From Phaeoceros laevis (taxonomy: Eukaryota > Anthocerotophyta > Anthocerotopsida > Notothyladales): 64,000 nt of DNA. Each line of letters opens with the position of its first letter. Positions within the stretch are counted from its first letter, which is position 1. The stretch spans positions 600,235-664,234 of the forward strand of contig JBNGIQ010009481.1 of the NCBI GenBank assembly GCA_049999765.1. The letters run 5' to 3'. A program made the translations under genes and the position numbers. This document shows, piece after piece, positions 12,626 to 23,174 of this stretch. Under the pieces are notes generated by a model. That model was given only the letters and a program-made list of their open reading frames with translations, had not been told where the DNA came from and did no database searches.

Positions 12626-13237
12626 ATGGGTCAACCGAGTTCAGCCATAGCATTGCTTTGGTTCACTATGTGTGTGAGCCTTTGTTGCATCACTGGTGCT
12701 CAGTCGAAGGAGCACTATGCAATTGAGGCTTACAATTGGTTGCGCCAAGCTTGTAAGTTTTGCTTCCGAAACCTTGCTGTAGGTCTCTATTGCCCGTGCA
12801 GGTTGCTCTTGGGAGTGTGTAATGTTGTGGTGGCGATTCGTATGTTTTCTGCAGTGGATGACTGCATCATTTTCCCTGGAGATTGGGCTCTTACCGACAA
12901 TTTGTGGGCGCTGGTGGATGACGACTTCTTCTACTTGAAAGATGGGAAACCCAAGCATAGGCATACTGCTTGCAACTACACAATCACAGTGTGCAGTGAA
13001 GAGCCTAGAGGTGGTACTTGCTCCCCGAATGGAACTCGGCTAGACTTGCCTATCTGGGGTCGCTACAACACTTTTGGTCTAGGTGCTGGTGTACCAGAGT
13101 TAGACCCCCCAAATGTTGGTGTCTCGCCAGCAGCATGGAGGTCCTTGTACCCTGATAACCCCATTCAAGACTCTAGGAGAATCTGGGTCATCGGAAAGCC
13201 TTTCAATGCGACATTGGGGGCTCCTAACAATGAGTAG
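12626..13237 (+). CDS. Small secreted protein of unknown function (two exons)
   Basis: Exons 12626-12752 and 12855-13237 give 169 residues. The donor (TT|GTAAGT) and acceptor (TTCTGCAG) are strong and the phases agree. Residues 1-26 are a typical signal peptide ending near GAQS. The mature part has cysteines, several N-glycosylation-like sites (NYT, NGT, NAT) and a Trp/Asp-rich stretch (FPGDWALTDNLWALVDDD). I do not recognise the family and see no catalytic motif. It converges on the 6-phosphogluconolactonase gene; the 345 bp between the two stops shows nothing else. Confidence 0.7.
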   Translation: MGQPSSAIALLWFTMCVSLCCITGAQSKEHYAIEAYNWLRQACKFCFRNLAVGLYCPCRLLLGVCNVVVAIRMFSAVDDCIIFPGDWALTDNLWALVDDDFFYLKDGKPKHRHTACNYTITVCSEEPRGGTCSPNGTRLDLPIWGRYNTFGLGAGVPELDPPNVGVSPAAWRSLYPDNPIQDSRRIWVIGKPFNATLGAPNNE

Positions 13238-13583
13238 GAGACACGGATAGCTTGTGATTTCACCGGCCCAACAGAATCGGGTTGGGCGGATTTTTTGTTG
13301 CTGAGATGTTAAACTTAGGCAGAATCTCCGAGTGCGGACTTCCCTCCCAATAGTAGGCATATTATGTATATCTCGACAAGATTGTTTCATTTTTGGTAGC
13401 TCCTCTGAGGAAGGGCTCTTGTATAGACTACCACCATACGCCACAACCTGGCTTATCGCTGGTCAGCTGTCAGCTTCTGATGTGAGATAGCAACGGCAGG
13501 CCCCTCACTGGGACTACAAAAAATGGATGATGAAACACAACGAGACGAATACAACAGTGCTCCAGACTGCATGACGTGAGCAT

Positions 13584-15587
13584 CTACCTAGTGTTCTTTA
13601 CAGAACCGTAGTCTATGTATGGGAACTTCTTGGGTTCACCCCAGTTTTCAACTGCCAAACTTGCAGCAGCCTCTTTGTCACAAAACCACACCAACTTCCC
13701 ATCCGTTAGACGCACCATCTGCGCGGGAAGTGAACCAGGAAGGGCTGGTCTCTCCAAAACACGATGAAGCAAAAACGATTTGTTGCTACCAAGCACCACA
13801 AACGCAACCTGAGCAAATACCGGGAAGAAACGTTGTCAGGCTACAAGTGGCACAGCTTTGAAGCTTCTTTCTCAAACCGAAGGGCAAACTCAAGGGTCCT
13901 GGAAGAGAACATACATTTGCAGCGGCGTTGATCGCTGGCAATGTGAAGGTGATCCTGTTTGGTGGCGGTTTCGGTGAATTAGTGACAGGCACCACCCACT
14001 GTTTCTGCTCTGCTAGCCGAGGGCTGTTCGGGAATAGTGATGCAACATGGCCATCTGGCCCTACACCAAGCAATATCTGTCGTAATAAAGAGAACTTGCA
14101 GTTAGCGAGGAATCGAGTAATACTCCAGCCATCAATAACTGAAGCAGAAGTGGACAAACAAGCTCACTACCGGAGGTCAAAGACTGGCTTACAAGGTCAA
14201 AGCGTGGATAGTGACCGGAAGAGTCAGTGACAAGCACTTTTTTCTTCACCAGCTTCCTACAAGAAAGAAATTTTTGGTTAGGTGAGCCAGTACAGAAAAG
14301 CTGGGTAGTCTGAGCTGCTACCAAGCCTGCCACTTGGCACAGAATAGGTCATCCGTCTTGCCTTAATCGGCTGTTGTACTCTTCAGCGACTTCAACTGGG
14401 TCATTGAGCTTCTCAATAGCATATATATTCTCCCTAGGAATTGGCACTTCTGAGAGAAATAGATCCTGCCAAAGAGATAACAAGATGTGCCAACAGACGT
14501 AAATGGCCCTTTCCGGAGATTCTGACCGAAGCTCTGAAAATAGAAACGCACCTTTGCAAGCCTGTAGTTGCTGTCTTCATGATCCAAAGGAACAACCCTT
14601 TCATCCACCCAGAGTACATGCCATAGTTTCCACTTAATGCCCGTTAAGTAAGGTTCGTGTGTAAGGGCATCCAGAGCCTGCATCCGAACAACGATAAAAG
14701 AACCCAGTTAGCCATGGCTGGATCCTGTAAGGCTAGGCCCCAACGAAGATAAAGGAGTAGCATGTCTCTGTCTCGAAAACCAATACCTGAATTAACGACC
14801 CTCCAGAAAGAACTATCGAAAATGCTCCTCGAGCCTCCACAGCCTCTTCGGCCAGTCGGGCAATATACTCAGCCAAGCCGTAGGATACGGCCTCGGAGGT
14901 CTCGTACTGCAAAAATGTAGCTTCTGAACCTCCATCCGGGTACTGAAAAAGGTGGCCAGGTCTTTCCCCCGAATCGACACCGCCAGGATTTGGCCCAACT
15001 TCGTCCCATCCATCAGCGGTTCCAGCTGCTGCTTCAGTAGACTTGCTTCCATTGTCCGCCGGAACTGCCACCACCTCCGGAATCTGTTTCAGTGCTGCAC
15101 CATCCACCTGCCTTTTCTTGGGGCGTCCCCTTCGCTTGGCTTCTTCAGCGCCAGTGGCGATTGCCGATGAACTGGCGCTACATCTCCGAGTAAAGCTCGC
15201 TGATCTCAGAGGCAGAACCCTAGCGCGTCCTACACCAGTCTCGCCATCCAAAGATTTCAGGAGAGGAGCACATGGACAATATAAGCCCTGGGTACTACTT
15301 CTACAAACACGAGATGCTGATTCTCCCTACACCGCAGAACAAGCGAATGCATAAGCGCTTTCACCTCAAAAGCCAACAGGACCAGAGAACCGCAAACGAA
15401 CGGGATTCAGCAGAAGAATCGCACTTTGCAGGACAACGACACACCGCTTTGGAAACCGCCAAGGGAATCGCAAATAGCCATAACCTCGGGTAAGAAAGCA
15501 TACCTGAACGAACAAAGGCGTGACAGCAGCAGACATGCAAAGAGGTGAAAGGTCACACTGCATTGCGCAAGACTTGGCCAGCGCCAT
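13584..15587 (-). CDS. PGL: 6-phosphogluconolactonase, probably plastid-targeted (seven exons, one GC-AG intron)
   Basis: Hydrolyses 6-phosphoglucono-lactone to 6-phosphogluconate, step two of the oxidative pentose phosphate pathway. Minus-strand exons: 15504-15587, 14787-15287, 14552-14677, 14362-14465, 14193-14256, 13915-14076, 13584-13808, totalling 1266 nt and 421 residues. Exon 2 has no in-frame ATG; the upstream exon beginning at 15587 ([10 protein letters not shown]) joins in phase and supplies a transit-peptide-like N-terminus, followed by a basic RRGRPKKR segment. Family motifs: [54 protein letters not shown]. The fourth intron begins with GC (AG|GCAAGA), the only donor that restores the conserved reading. 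The first exon is the least certain part. Confidence 0.88.
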
Positions 15588-16487
15588 CACCACTAATCAC
15601 CCCACCGCCGAATCTACATGGACCCAAACAGCGTACGAACACGAGCTATCTGGTCTTCAGACGAGGCTGGTGACCGCTGCCCCGCCACGATCCAGCAGCT
15701 GGCTGAGAGGAGGAACAAGTCCTCGCACAACACATTCGAAGCGTCACGTCGTGGATAGCACTGAATCTGGTCACAAGATTCTAGAAGAGAGGAAACCGAT
15801 GGCCACAGGTAAAGAGTCTGAAGGCCACCCTTTGGGGGTCTCGTGCAGCCGCTGGATCTCGATAATTTGGGAATCGATAATTGTATTAATGTGATGTGAG
15901 GTTACTATGTGGGAACGGGTATATTCATATCCTTTTCTTCCCTCTAGAGTAGCCAACCTATCCCCTCTGAAAGGCCACCTTGGCTGCTATATAATAGTGG
16001 AGCAAATAGAGAAGCAGAACTGCTTAGGATGCATTTCTATCTCCTAAGTAGCTATGCCGGGTAAGTCCTGCTTTGCATCCACAGGCTTCATGTTGGCAGC
16101 AAGAGAGAGTAGGCCATGTTCTAAGCAATTTGAGTGGCTTCTATTCCGACAGCCACCACGCTATCCATTCTAGGGTCCTAGCAAGAATAAGTCAGGCTTC
16201 TATGGTTACAGTCCATGCTCACAGCACTGATAGATGGTCGGTCTGTACAACATCACAGGCTCCCAGCTGCAGCTTGTCCATGCCTTCTCCTAGCCTGTGT
16301 TGTCCTGGCACTCACTCACTGGGACCTGCAATGCACGCCGAGTGAGAGAAGAAGGGCATCTCTGTTTCGTGCTGCAAAACGGAGCAGAGCACTTCCTTTT
16401 CTGGCATAAGATTATCCATCAGGCAGGTACCCGTGGTGCTGCTCAACTCAGAGGAAGAAACGATCCTGGAAAAAATGGTGGCTCACG
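15588..16487. other. Intergenic region upstream of the lactonase gene
   Basis: About 900 bp between the 6-phosphogluconolactonase start and the 3' end of the CID7-like gene. A plus-strand CTATATAATAG near 15990 resembles a TATA box, but I found no gene that would use it. Confidence 0.4.
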
Positions 16488-18134
16488 TTATAGAGTGATG
16501 AGAAGCATGCCGGGCTCTGTCTCTGAAAACTGCAGGTCGTGCTCCTCTGTTGCCAGGTACTGCTTGACTGCAAGGGGCAGTCTGGCCACAACCCGGGCCC
16601 CTGGGGTGTGGTGCCCAGTTCCCACACACACAAACAGCTGCTGCTTGGTCCTGTGCACACTCCCCACAAGCCGCAGGCCTTTGAGCTCCTGCTTGAGCAA
16701 CACGATGGCTTCCTTCACATGCAAACCGTGCAGATCCAACAGCCTAGCCTTCCCCTGGGTCAGCTTCTGAAACTCCCCAGCAATTACAGCATTCCTCTCG
16801 TGAAAGATGGCCTTGCCTGCCTTTTCATGGGCAGCCTTCATCTGGTCATTGAGCTGATGACCTTTCGCACTCAGCTCCTTGGCAAGTGCCCTGTTACCTG
16901 CGATGTAGGCCTGCCTGGCCTGCTCAAAGCAGAGGTTACGGGCCCGTGCATGGTCTCTTGCCTCTTCCCGCATGTCAGCATACAAGCTGGACACAGCCTC
17001 CCCGGTGTCCAACCAGGGTTTGGGTGTGTGTCTCTGCGCCTTGATGTTGAGCTGGAACTTGTGCTGCTGATGTGCCTTGTCCTCCACTGCTAGCCTGGGG
17101 GTGCCGTAGAAGCTGTCTACCTGGGCAGTGCGAGAGTAGTTCCTGGCTAATGCGTCAGCACCCTTACTGGAAACCCAGCCCTTCCTAGCCACTGCAGCAA
17201 AATTAGGAGAAGAAGCTCGGTAGTCGTCACTGGTGCTCAGTTTCCGCATATCTGCTTCCAAGGCGGTGTACAGGCTCCTGTTGGCAGCCGCCTCTCTGGG
17301 ACTCACCAGCTCGTACCCGGCCAGAGCAGGGAAGTCACTCTGCGTGGCCACCGGTGCCGACGCCGATGGCAACTGGTATTGGTCGGCCACGGATCCCTCC
17401 TCCTGTAGTTCAAGCTGCGTCAGCATTTCCACGGTGAGCGCCAGGTCCCCGCCATTGGCATACAACAGGTCAGTGAGACTCTTGACGGCAAAACCCGGAA
17501 ATCTGGCGGTCAGCAGGGAAATGGGATCCATATCCACCAGCTCCTCCGGGAAGGTCACGGCGCTGCTCCGAGAATTGTTCCACCCGCTCCAATTCACGTC
17601 CGTCTCCTCCCCCCAGGTGGACCTGGTCTCGCTAGCAGAGGTGAAACCGTAATCCGACTGTAGATGATCCACCATGTTGTCCCCCAGGTAGAGAGAACCG
17701 GCAATTCCGCCTTCTTGAAGGTCCCCTGCCACAGCAGAAGAGGAGTCACGCCCCACACCCGCCCTTCGGCTATTGTGCAGCCGGTGCTCGTACTGCTCGG
17801 CGGCTCTCCCGACATGCGCCACCGCCGCCTCGAAACCTACCGACTGCTCCTCCAGCCCGAACCCCCCGCCGTCCTCAAACACCTTGCTCTGCACATCGAA
17901 GTCGGAGATGAGATTGTCCGGCAGCTGCGACAGCCAGTATTGCTGGTACAAGTCCTCGTCCAAGCTGCTGCCATCACCAGCCGCCTTGGCCTGCTCCACT
18001 GCGCTGCTGCTGCTGCTGTCGAATCTGCTCAGCTCCGCAGTTGGCCCCACGCCCTGGCCGCTGCCACCACCGGACCTCAGGGTGGAGGGAACGAACTCCA
18101 GAGCATTGGGATTCAACGAACTCCTGCCCGCCAT
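16488..18134 (-). CDS. CID7: CID7-like protein: PAM2, CUE, DUF1771 and SMR domains (single exon)
   Basis: Predicted partner of poly(A)-binding protein, acting in cytoplasmic mRNA metabolism. The ATG at 18134 gives 548 residues; the open frame runs further up without a better ATG. Domains in order: PAM2 motif SSLNPNALEFVPS (residues 5-17), which binds the MLLE domain of poly(A)-binding protein; CUE-type ubiquitin-binding helices (about 203-242); DUF1771 (about 384-448, with YADMREEARDHARARNLCF); SMR domain (about 465-548) with LLDLHGLHVKEA and VGTGHH, the positions of the two SMR signature motifs. This order matches CTC-interacting-domain proteins of the Arabidopsis CID5-7 group, best CID7. 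The gene is intronless here, unlike its neighbours. Confidence 0.9.
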   Translation of the reverse strand: MAGRSSLNPNALEFVPSTLRSGGGSGQGVGPTAELSRFDSSSSSAVEQAKAAGDGSSLDEDLYQQYWLSQLPDNLISDFDVQSKVFEDGGGFGLEEQSVGFEAAVAHVGRAAEQYEHRLHNSRRAGVGRDSSSAVAGDLQEGGIAGSLYLGDNMVDHLQSDYGFTSASETRSTWGEETDVNWSGWNNSRSSAVTFPEELVDMDPISLLTARFPGFAVKSLTDLLYANGGDLALTVEMLTQLELQEEGSVADQYQLPSASAPVATQSDFPALAGYELVSPREAAANRSLYTALEADMRKLSTSDDYRASSPNFAAVARKGWVSSKGADALARNYSRTAQVDSFYGTPRLAVEDKAHQQHKFQLNIKAQRHTPKPWLDTGEAVSSLYADMREEARDHARARNLCFEQARQAYIAGNRALAKELSAKGHQLNDQMKAAHEKAGKAIFHERNAVIAGEFQKLTQGKARLLDLHGLHVKEAIVLLKQELKGLRLVGSVHRTKQQLFVCVGTGHHTPGARVVARLPLAVKQYLATEEHDLQFSETEPGMLLITL

Positions 18135-18581
18135 TTCACACACAGAAGCAGCAACAGCCACAGCCGCGACGGCCACTGCCAGGCCACGGCCCCAGAGCTA
18201 GGCAGACAAATGGGAGCACCAGGGCGGCCCACAGCTGCCGCAGCAGCAGCGGGGGCGGTGGACAGCCCAGCGCGGGCGGAACCCTACGCTCGATGCTGCT
18301 GCGATGCCTTGGACTCTACTGTCGTTGCCGGTGTCAACGCTACTGTTGTTGCTGTCGATGTTGCTCCTGCCGCTGCCGCGCCTCGGTCCCCGCTTCCTTC
18401 CATCCCCTCCCCCAACCCATTACGTCCCCTCCCTACAATGACAATCCATACCCCAATATGTCCTGATTGGCGAGATACAAGTATCTCTCTACCTATGCCT
18501 ATTCTACATATATAGCCCGTTGCCGCCCCAGTTGCCAACTTGGCCTGCAAAATAAGACACATGCATATGATACTAATGTCG

Positions 18582-18586
18582 TGACG

Positions 18587-18618
<32 letters not shown>

Positions 18619-18661
18619 TGGAGCCTAAATCCAGCGCCTTAGACCACTCGGCCAAACCGTC
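18582..18661 (-). tRNA. tRNA-Leu (anticodon UAG)
   Basis: Minus-strand cloverleaf of 80 nt including the discriminator A. The 7-bp acceptor stem has one G-T pair, and the D arm GGCCGAGTGG and long variable arm are typical of class II tRNAs. The anticodon loop is TTTAGGC with anticodon TAG, and the T arm GGGTTCAAATCCC is canonical. No intron and no encoded CCA, as for nuclear tRNA genes. Confidence 0.95.
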
Positions 18662-18763
18662 ATCTATAACGGTTCGTAGGATTGTAATTATATGATAACA
18701 TTCTGAAATTTCCGTGACTGGTTGTGGTGACCTGGGAAGGATACATAATTCGCAGTGACCGCG

Positions 18764-19608
18764 ATGGCATTACACGGGATCACCGGATGGCTGCTGCCAT
18801 CACCCGCGCCTTCGCTAGCCCGCCATCAACCCGGCCTGTCCTCCTGTCGTTGTGCTGGTGGACAGCCATGGCTGGCGAATGCTGCGGTCAAGGGCCGGGA
18901 GCGCGGTTGTTCTGCTGTGCTCCAGTTCAGAAACATTTCGGTCTTCACCAGAGGCTATGACGTTTCGGAGCCCGGCGCTGTGAGCTCCGGTCTCATAGAC
19001 TCCATGGCGCTCAAGGTGTATTTCCTGAGCTCTGCCTTCTGTGGGTGCAACTGGTCCATTGAGCACCTGGGATATGCGAACCAGTGTGACCATTGCGACA
19101 TGGCTTCTTCAGCAGGATGTCAGGAATTTTGCCTCTTACAGTTTGGTTCGAATTTGCAGATCAAGCAGCAACTGAGCACCGAAGATGTGGTGATCAAAGA
19201 TGCAAGTGGCGATGGCCGGCATGTGAGGTAAAGAATGGGGGAAAGGCTCACCTGTGTACGTTCGTAGTCAAGTAAAGCTAGGGTTGCTTTGTGTGTGTGT
19301 GCAAGGAAGCTCTTCTCTACTCTAGACCTACATATTTGTCTGGTGTAGTAAGCCAACATGTGCTCTCACTGTCGAGGCACACAGGGTATCTACTTCATGC
19401 TAGGTTCAACCTGTTGAAAACAAGGTGCTTGTACTGGCTTGTATGCAGCATCGATGTTGTGGCCGCTGCTTTTGAGGGGCAGAGTCGTGTAGGCAGACAA
19501 AGAATGGTGTACAAGGCAATTTGGGAAGAGCTGCAAGGAGCTGTGCATGCTGTCGACCAGCTCACTACAAAGACACCCGATGAAGCTGCAAAGGAGACAA
19601 CGTCCTAG
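18764..19608 (+). CDS. BOLA4: BolA-like protein, BOLA4 type, organelle-targeted (three exons)
   Basis: BolA proteins pair with monothiol glutaredoxins in Fe-S cluster handling. Exons 18764-19015, 19160-19227, 19449-19608 give 480 nt and 159 residues with consistent phases. The N-terminal ~60 residues ([18 protein letters not shown]) look like a transit peptide. The BolA domain then reads [20 protein letters not shown] across intron 1, continues to [16 protein letters not shown] across intron 2, and ends with [20 protein letters not shown], which holds the conserved BolA core and matches the plant BOLA4 subgroup. Intron 1 is 144 nt, a multiple of three with no in-frame stop, so its retention would still give an open reading frame. 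Confidence 0.9.
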
Positions 19609-20365
19609 CAGATGCTACATACTCTTGCCAACCTTTGCTCCTTGATTGAACTGCACCCTGGAGACAGTATAGGTTGTAAAGCGTTCTGATGAAGCCGGTG
19701 CAAATGACCAAGTGTTATCAGCGGGGAGTGGTAGAGAGATTTTGATGCAGCAACGTGGAGCACTTGCAACATGCGGGAAGATGTTGGAAGGAAATCTTCA
19801 AACCTTCTCTTGTGTGACTGGAGCAGTCGAAGTAAAGCCAAGGCATCGTGGCATAGTAACTGACGTGTCAAAACCGACCTTACTGGAAAATAGTAAAGTT
19901 GAAGCTTTTGCCTAGAATCCCTAGAGACTACAGCACCAGTAAATGAACAGACTTTGTGTTGACGGACCAGCAGGCCCGTCGGAAGGTCGGAACTAAAGAA
20001 CCGAGTCACCACCACCTTTTTTTATAGAGCGGAGCGAACATGTCAACCCTCGGTTGGAACGGTCGTATCGTACCTTCCAGCTATGAAAGACCGCAACGAA
20101 AGAATTCTTTGCAATCCTTCCCACAGGTGTGGTACCAAAGTACCCCGTCAGCACCTAAATAAACCACCTACCGGCCCGGAGCACTCTAGTCTGGCCCAAA
20201 GCCTATTACAATTTCAGCCGAGACCCTGATGAACGCGCTTGGATTGCCGGCGAGTGCACTTGGATTGCCGGGAGAGACATTGCCTAAGGCCTAAAGACCC
20301 GACGCAGGCAGCGCGGGAGGGAAGGGAGGGAGGCGCCATCCTTCAGGGCGCGACAGCTCCTCCTG
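19609..20365. other. Intergenic region between BOLA4 and the PPR-DYW gene
   Basis: About 750 bp with no convincing coding signal or RNA gene. Confidence 0.5.
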
Positions 20366-20465
20366 ATGGGACTGCTACCTGAGCTTTATTTTCGGCCAGA
20401 ACCGAGGACTTGGGCTGGAATCACAGACAAAGCGGTGGGATGCATACATAAAGATGGGGGGCCTT
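20366..20465 (+). repeat. Partial third copy of the 23.5/33.7-kb repeat, upstream of and overlapping a PPR start codon
   Basis: This ~100-bp stretch (ACTGCTACCTGAGCTTTATT through GCATACATAAAGATGGGGGG) matches 23622-23722 and 33846-33950 with scattered differences. The start codon of the PPR-DYW gene (20454) lies in the repeat; the other two copies have no ATG at that position. Confidence 0.75.
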
Positions 20466-23174
20466 GTCGCGTGGTGCTTGGTGCGCATGCATGCGAGGTA
20501 TGCCGCCTGGAGGCTGGTTCACGACTTGCATTGCCTGGGAGCACGACACACCATGTTGAGTTCATCGCGATCAAATGCTTCGGGAAAAGAGCTGCAGAGG
20601 ATGGAAGACAGAGCTGGCTGCAATATGAGGGCAAAGTCTGCAGTAAAGCTCAGGGTTTCGGAGGGAGTTATTGGTGCAGATAGTGGTGGTGTAGAGAAGA
20701 GGCATCTCCGGTTTGGTTTAGAGGAGGAGCTTGTTTCCAGCTGGAAAAATCTATTATCAAACAGGGGTCTCTGTGAGACAGTTGAGGCGTTGGACGTCCT
20801 TGTGCAGCAAGGAATCTATGTCGACACTTCTTCCTTCTATTGCGTCCTTAAGAGGTGCATGAAACAAAAAGACCTAGTTCTTGGCAGCCGTATACATGGT
20901 CTTATTGTCAAAAGTGGATACGAGTCAGATGCATTCCTGGGCAACCATATAATTAGCATGTACGCGTTGCATGGAAGATTGGTGGAAGCAGTGCAGGTGT
21001 TTGCAAAGGTGGCTGCGCCAAATCCATACGTTTGGTCTTCCATTATTAAGGCGCATGCTGAGCATGGACAGCCTTTGCAGGCCATAAAGCTCTACCAACA
21101 AATGAAGGAAAACACTGTGAAGCCAGACAACTATGTAATCGCAGCAGTCCTGAAGGCTTGTTGTACAGCAGGAGATTTGGCTTCTGGCAAGGAGGTGCAT
21201 GCTGATTTGGGAGCTGAAGTCGAGCCTCATGATGTTTTTGTCAGTAATTGCCTAGTGGAAATGTACGCGAAGTGTGGGAGCGTAGAGGATGCTCGCAGAG
21301 TGTTTGTCAGGTTGACCAGAAAAAACCTGGTGACTTGGAATGCCATGATTGCTGGATGTGCTCAGCATGGGTGTTTGGAAGAAGCCCTTGCCCTTCATGG
21401 TAGTATGCTACTTGAGGACATCTTCCCACCCGATCGGGCCACATATGTCTGCCTCGTGAAAGCATGCATAAGCATCAGGGCTTTACATGAGGGCAAGGAG
21501 TTGCATTCTCACATCCGCGAAAGAGGACTTGATACTGATGTGATTGTGGGCAGCTGTCTGGTGGATTTGTATGCAAAATGTGGGACCCTTGAGGATGCTC
21601 GGGAAGTGTTTGACAGGTTGCCGAGAAAGAATGTAGTGATATGGAACACTATGATGGCAGGATACGCTGAGAATGGGCTAGGTCAAGAAGCTCTGACTCT
21701 GTATGCAAATATGCAGAAGGACTGCACAGTTCACCCTGACTCGGTGACCTTCCTCTCCCTTTTAAAAGCATGTGCCAGTGCTAGAGCTTTGCATCATGGG
21801 AAGCAGCTGCATTCCCAGATTCAGGAAAGTGGAATCGAAGTCAATGTGTTTCTAGGCAGCTGCCTGGTGGACATGTATGCAAAATGTGGGAGCCTTGGGG
21901 ATGCACGCAGAGTATTTGACAATTTGCAGACGAGGGATGTTGTGACTTGGAATTGCATGATTTCTGCGTATGCAGAGCATGGGCTCGGTCCAGAAGCCTT
22001 CACTCTTTACACGAGTATGCAGCAGGAAGGCATGGCACCATCCGTTGTTACATTAGTGTGCCTCCTCAAAGCATGCGGTGGCGTTGGGGCTTTAAAATGG
22101 GGGAAGCAGCTCCACAAACAGATTCAGGAAAGAGGGCTAGAATCTGACGTGCTCATAGGCAACTGCCTAGTGGATATGTATGCAAAATGTGGGAGCTTAG
22201 AGGATGCTCGCAAAGCGTTTGACAGGTTGCCGACAAGAGATGTGGTCACGTGGACTGCCCTACTAAATGGCTATGCTGAACACAGCAACGCACAAATGGC
22301 TATATGGTGTTTCGAAAAGATGAGGCAGGAAGGCGTGCAGCCCAATGGTGCCACTTTTGTCAGTCTTCTTGTAGCATGCAGTCACGAGGGCCTGGTGAGC
22401 GAGGGTCAGCTGTATTTCAACCTGATGGTGGAGGACTGTGGCATTGTGCCTACTGTTTCTCATTATAACTGCATGGTTGATCTTCTTGGGCGGTCAGGCT
22501 GCCTTGATGAGGCAGAAAAGATGCTGCGAAATATGCCAATCAAGGATGACGCTGTGGGGTGGAGAGCTCTGCTGAGCGCCTGCAAGAGCCATGGTGACAC
22601 GGAACTTGCACGTCGTTGTTTTGAGCGGCTTGTGGAGTTGGAACCCGAGGATGCAAGGGCGTACGTGCTCTTAGCCAATGTGTATGCAGGTACAGGGATG
22701 TGGGCGGAGGTAGCTAGGTTAGAATCGTTGCGAAGGTCTGTAGGTGCACGGAAAAAGCCTGCCAAGGCCAGCATCGAAGTGGAGAAGGTGGTGCACGAAT
22801 TCACAGTTGGAGAAGAAAGATCGGATGTCTCATCGAAGCTGAAGAGTATGAATTCGAGGCTGGAAGGAGTCCATGTGCCACAGACCGAGTTGGTAGTGAA
22901 GTCGTTGCCTGAAGCTGAGAAAGAAGATGCACTATGTGGACATGCCGAGAAACTGGCGTTGGCATATGGCCTGTTAAACACTCGAGATGGCACAACTCTG
23001 CTAATTACTAAGAATCTGCGCATGTGCGATGACTGCCACAGAAGCACCAAAGTTGTGTCTAGGCTTGAAAAGCGAGAGATCATAGTTAGAGATGCCCACA
23101 GTGTGCACCATTTCGTGGACGGGTTTTGTTCATGCGGACTCGCCGGCCGGGAAACCTCCCGGCTAGCTACTTGA
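20454..23174 (+). CDS. PLS-class PPR protein with E and DYW-type deaminase domains (single exon)
   Basis: Organellar C-to-U RNA-editing type PPR protein of 906 residues. The ATG at 20454 gives a long N-terminus; several later ATGs (for example MLSSSRSNASGKELQRMEDR) could be the true start. Repeats of the P-L-S type follow, with the typical S-motif string VDMYAKCGSLEDARKAFDRL recurring about every 100 residues. The tail has E-type motifs and a DYW domain: HAEKLALAYGLL gives the His and Glu of the deaminase HxE, and NLRMCDDCH gives the zinc-binding CxxC. The protein ends CSCGLAGRETSRLAT instead of the usual CSCGDYW, so the signature tripeptide is lost and a short tail added. Intronless, as often seen for editing PPRs. 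Confidence 0.9.
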   Translation: MGGLVAWCLVRMHARYAAWRLVHDLHCLGARHTMLSSSRSNASGKELQRMEDRAGCNMRAKSAVKLRVSEGVIGADSGGVEKRHLRFGLEEELVSSWKNLLSNRGLCETVEALDVLVQQGIYVDTSSFYCVLKRCMKQKDLVLGSRIHGLIVKSGYESDAFLGNHIISMYALHGRLVEAVQVFAKVAAPNPYVWSSIIKAHAEHGQPLQAIKLYQQMKENTVKPDNYVIAAVLKACCTAGDLASGKEVHADLGAEVEPHDVFVSNCLVEMYAKCGSVEDARRVFVRLTRKNLVTWNAMIAGCAQHGCLEEALALHGSMLLEDIFPPDRATYVCLVKACISIRALHEGKELHSHIRERGLDTDVIVGSCLVDLYAKCGTLEDAREVFDRLPRKNVVIWNTMMAGYAENGLGQEALTLYANMQKDCTVHPDSVTFLSLLKACASARALHHGKQLHSQIQESGIEVNVFLGSCLVDMYAKCGSLGDARRVFDNLQTRDVVTWNCMISAYAEHGLGPEAFTLYTSMQQEGMAPSVVTLVCLLKACGGVGALKWGKQLHKQIQERGLESDVLIGNCLVDMYAKCGSLEDARKAFDRLPTRDVVTWTALLNGYAEHSNAQMAIWCFEKMRQEGVQPNGATFVSLLVACSHEGLVSEGQLYFNLMVEDCGIVPTVSHYNCMVDLLGRSGCLDEAEKMLRNMPIKDDAVGWRALLSACKSHGDTELARRCFERLVELEPEDARAYVLLANVYAGTGMWAEVARLESLRRSVGARKKPAKASIEVEKVVHEFTVGEERSDVSSKLKSMNSRLEGVHVPQTELVVKSLPEAEKEDALCGHAEKLALAYGLLNTRDGTTLLITKNLRMCDDCHRSTKVVSRLEKREIIVRDAHSVHHFVDGFCSCGLAGRETSRLAT

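Noticed and set aside
16020-16110. Possible tiny exon ATGCCGG|GTAAGT after a TATA-like box
   Set aside because: No continuation with coding potential downstream; the next plausible acceptor is too close.
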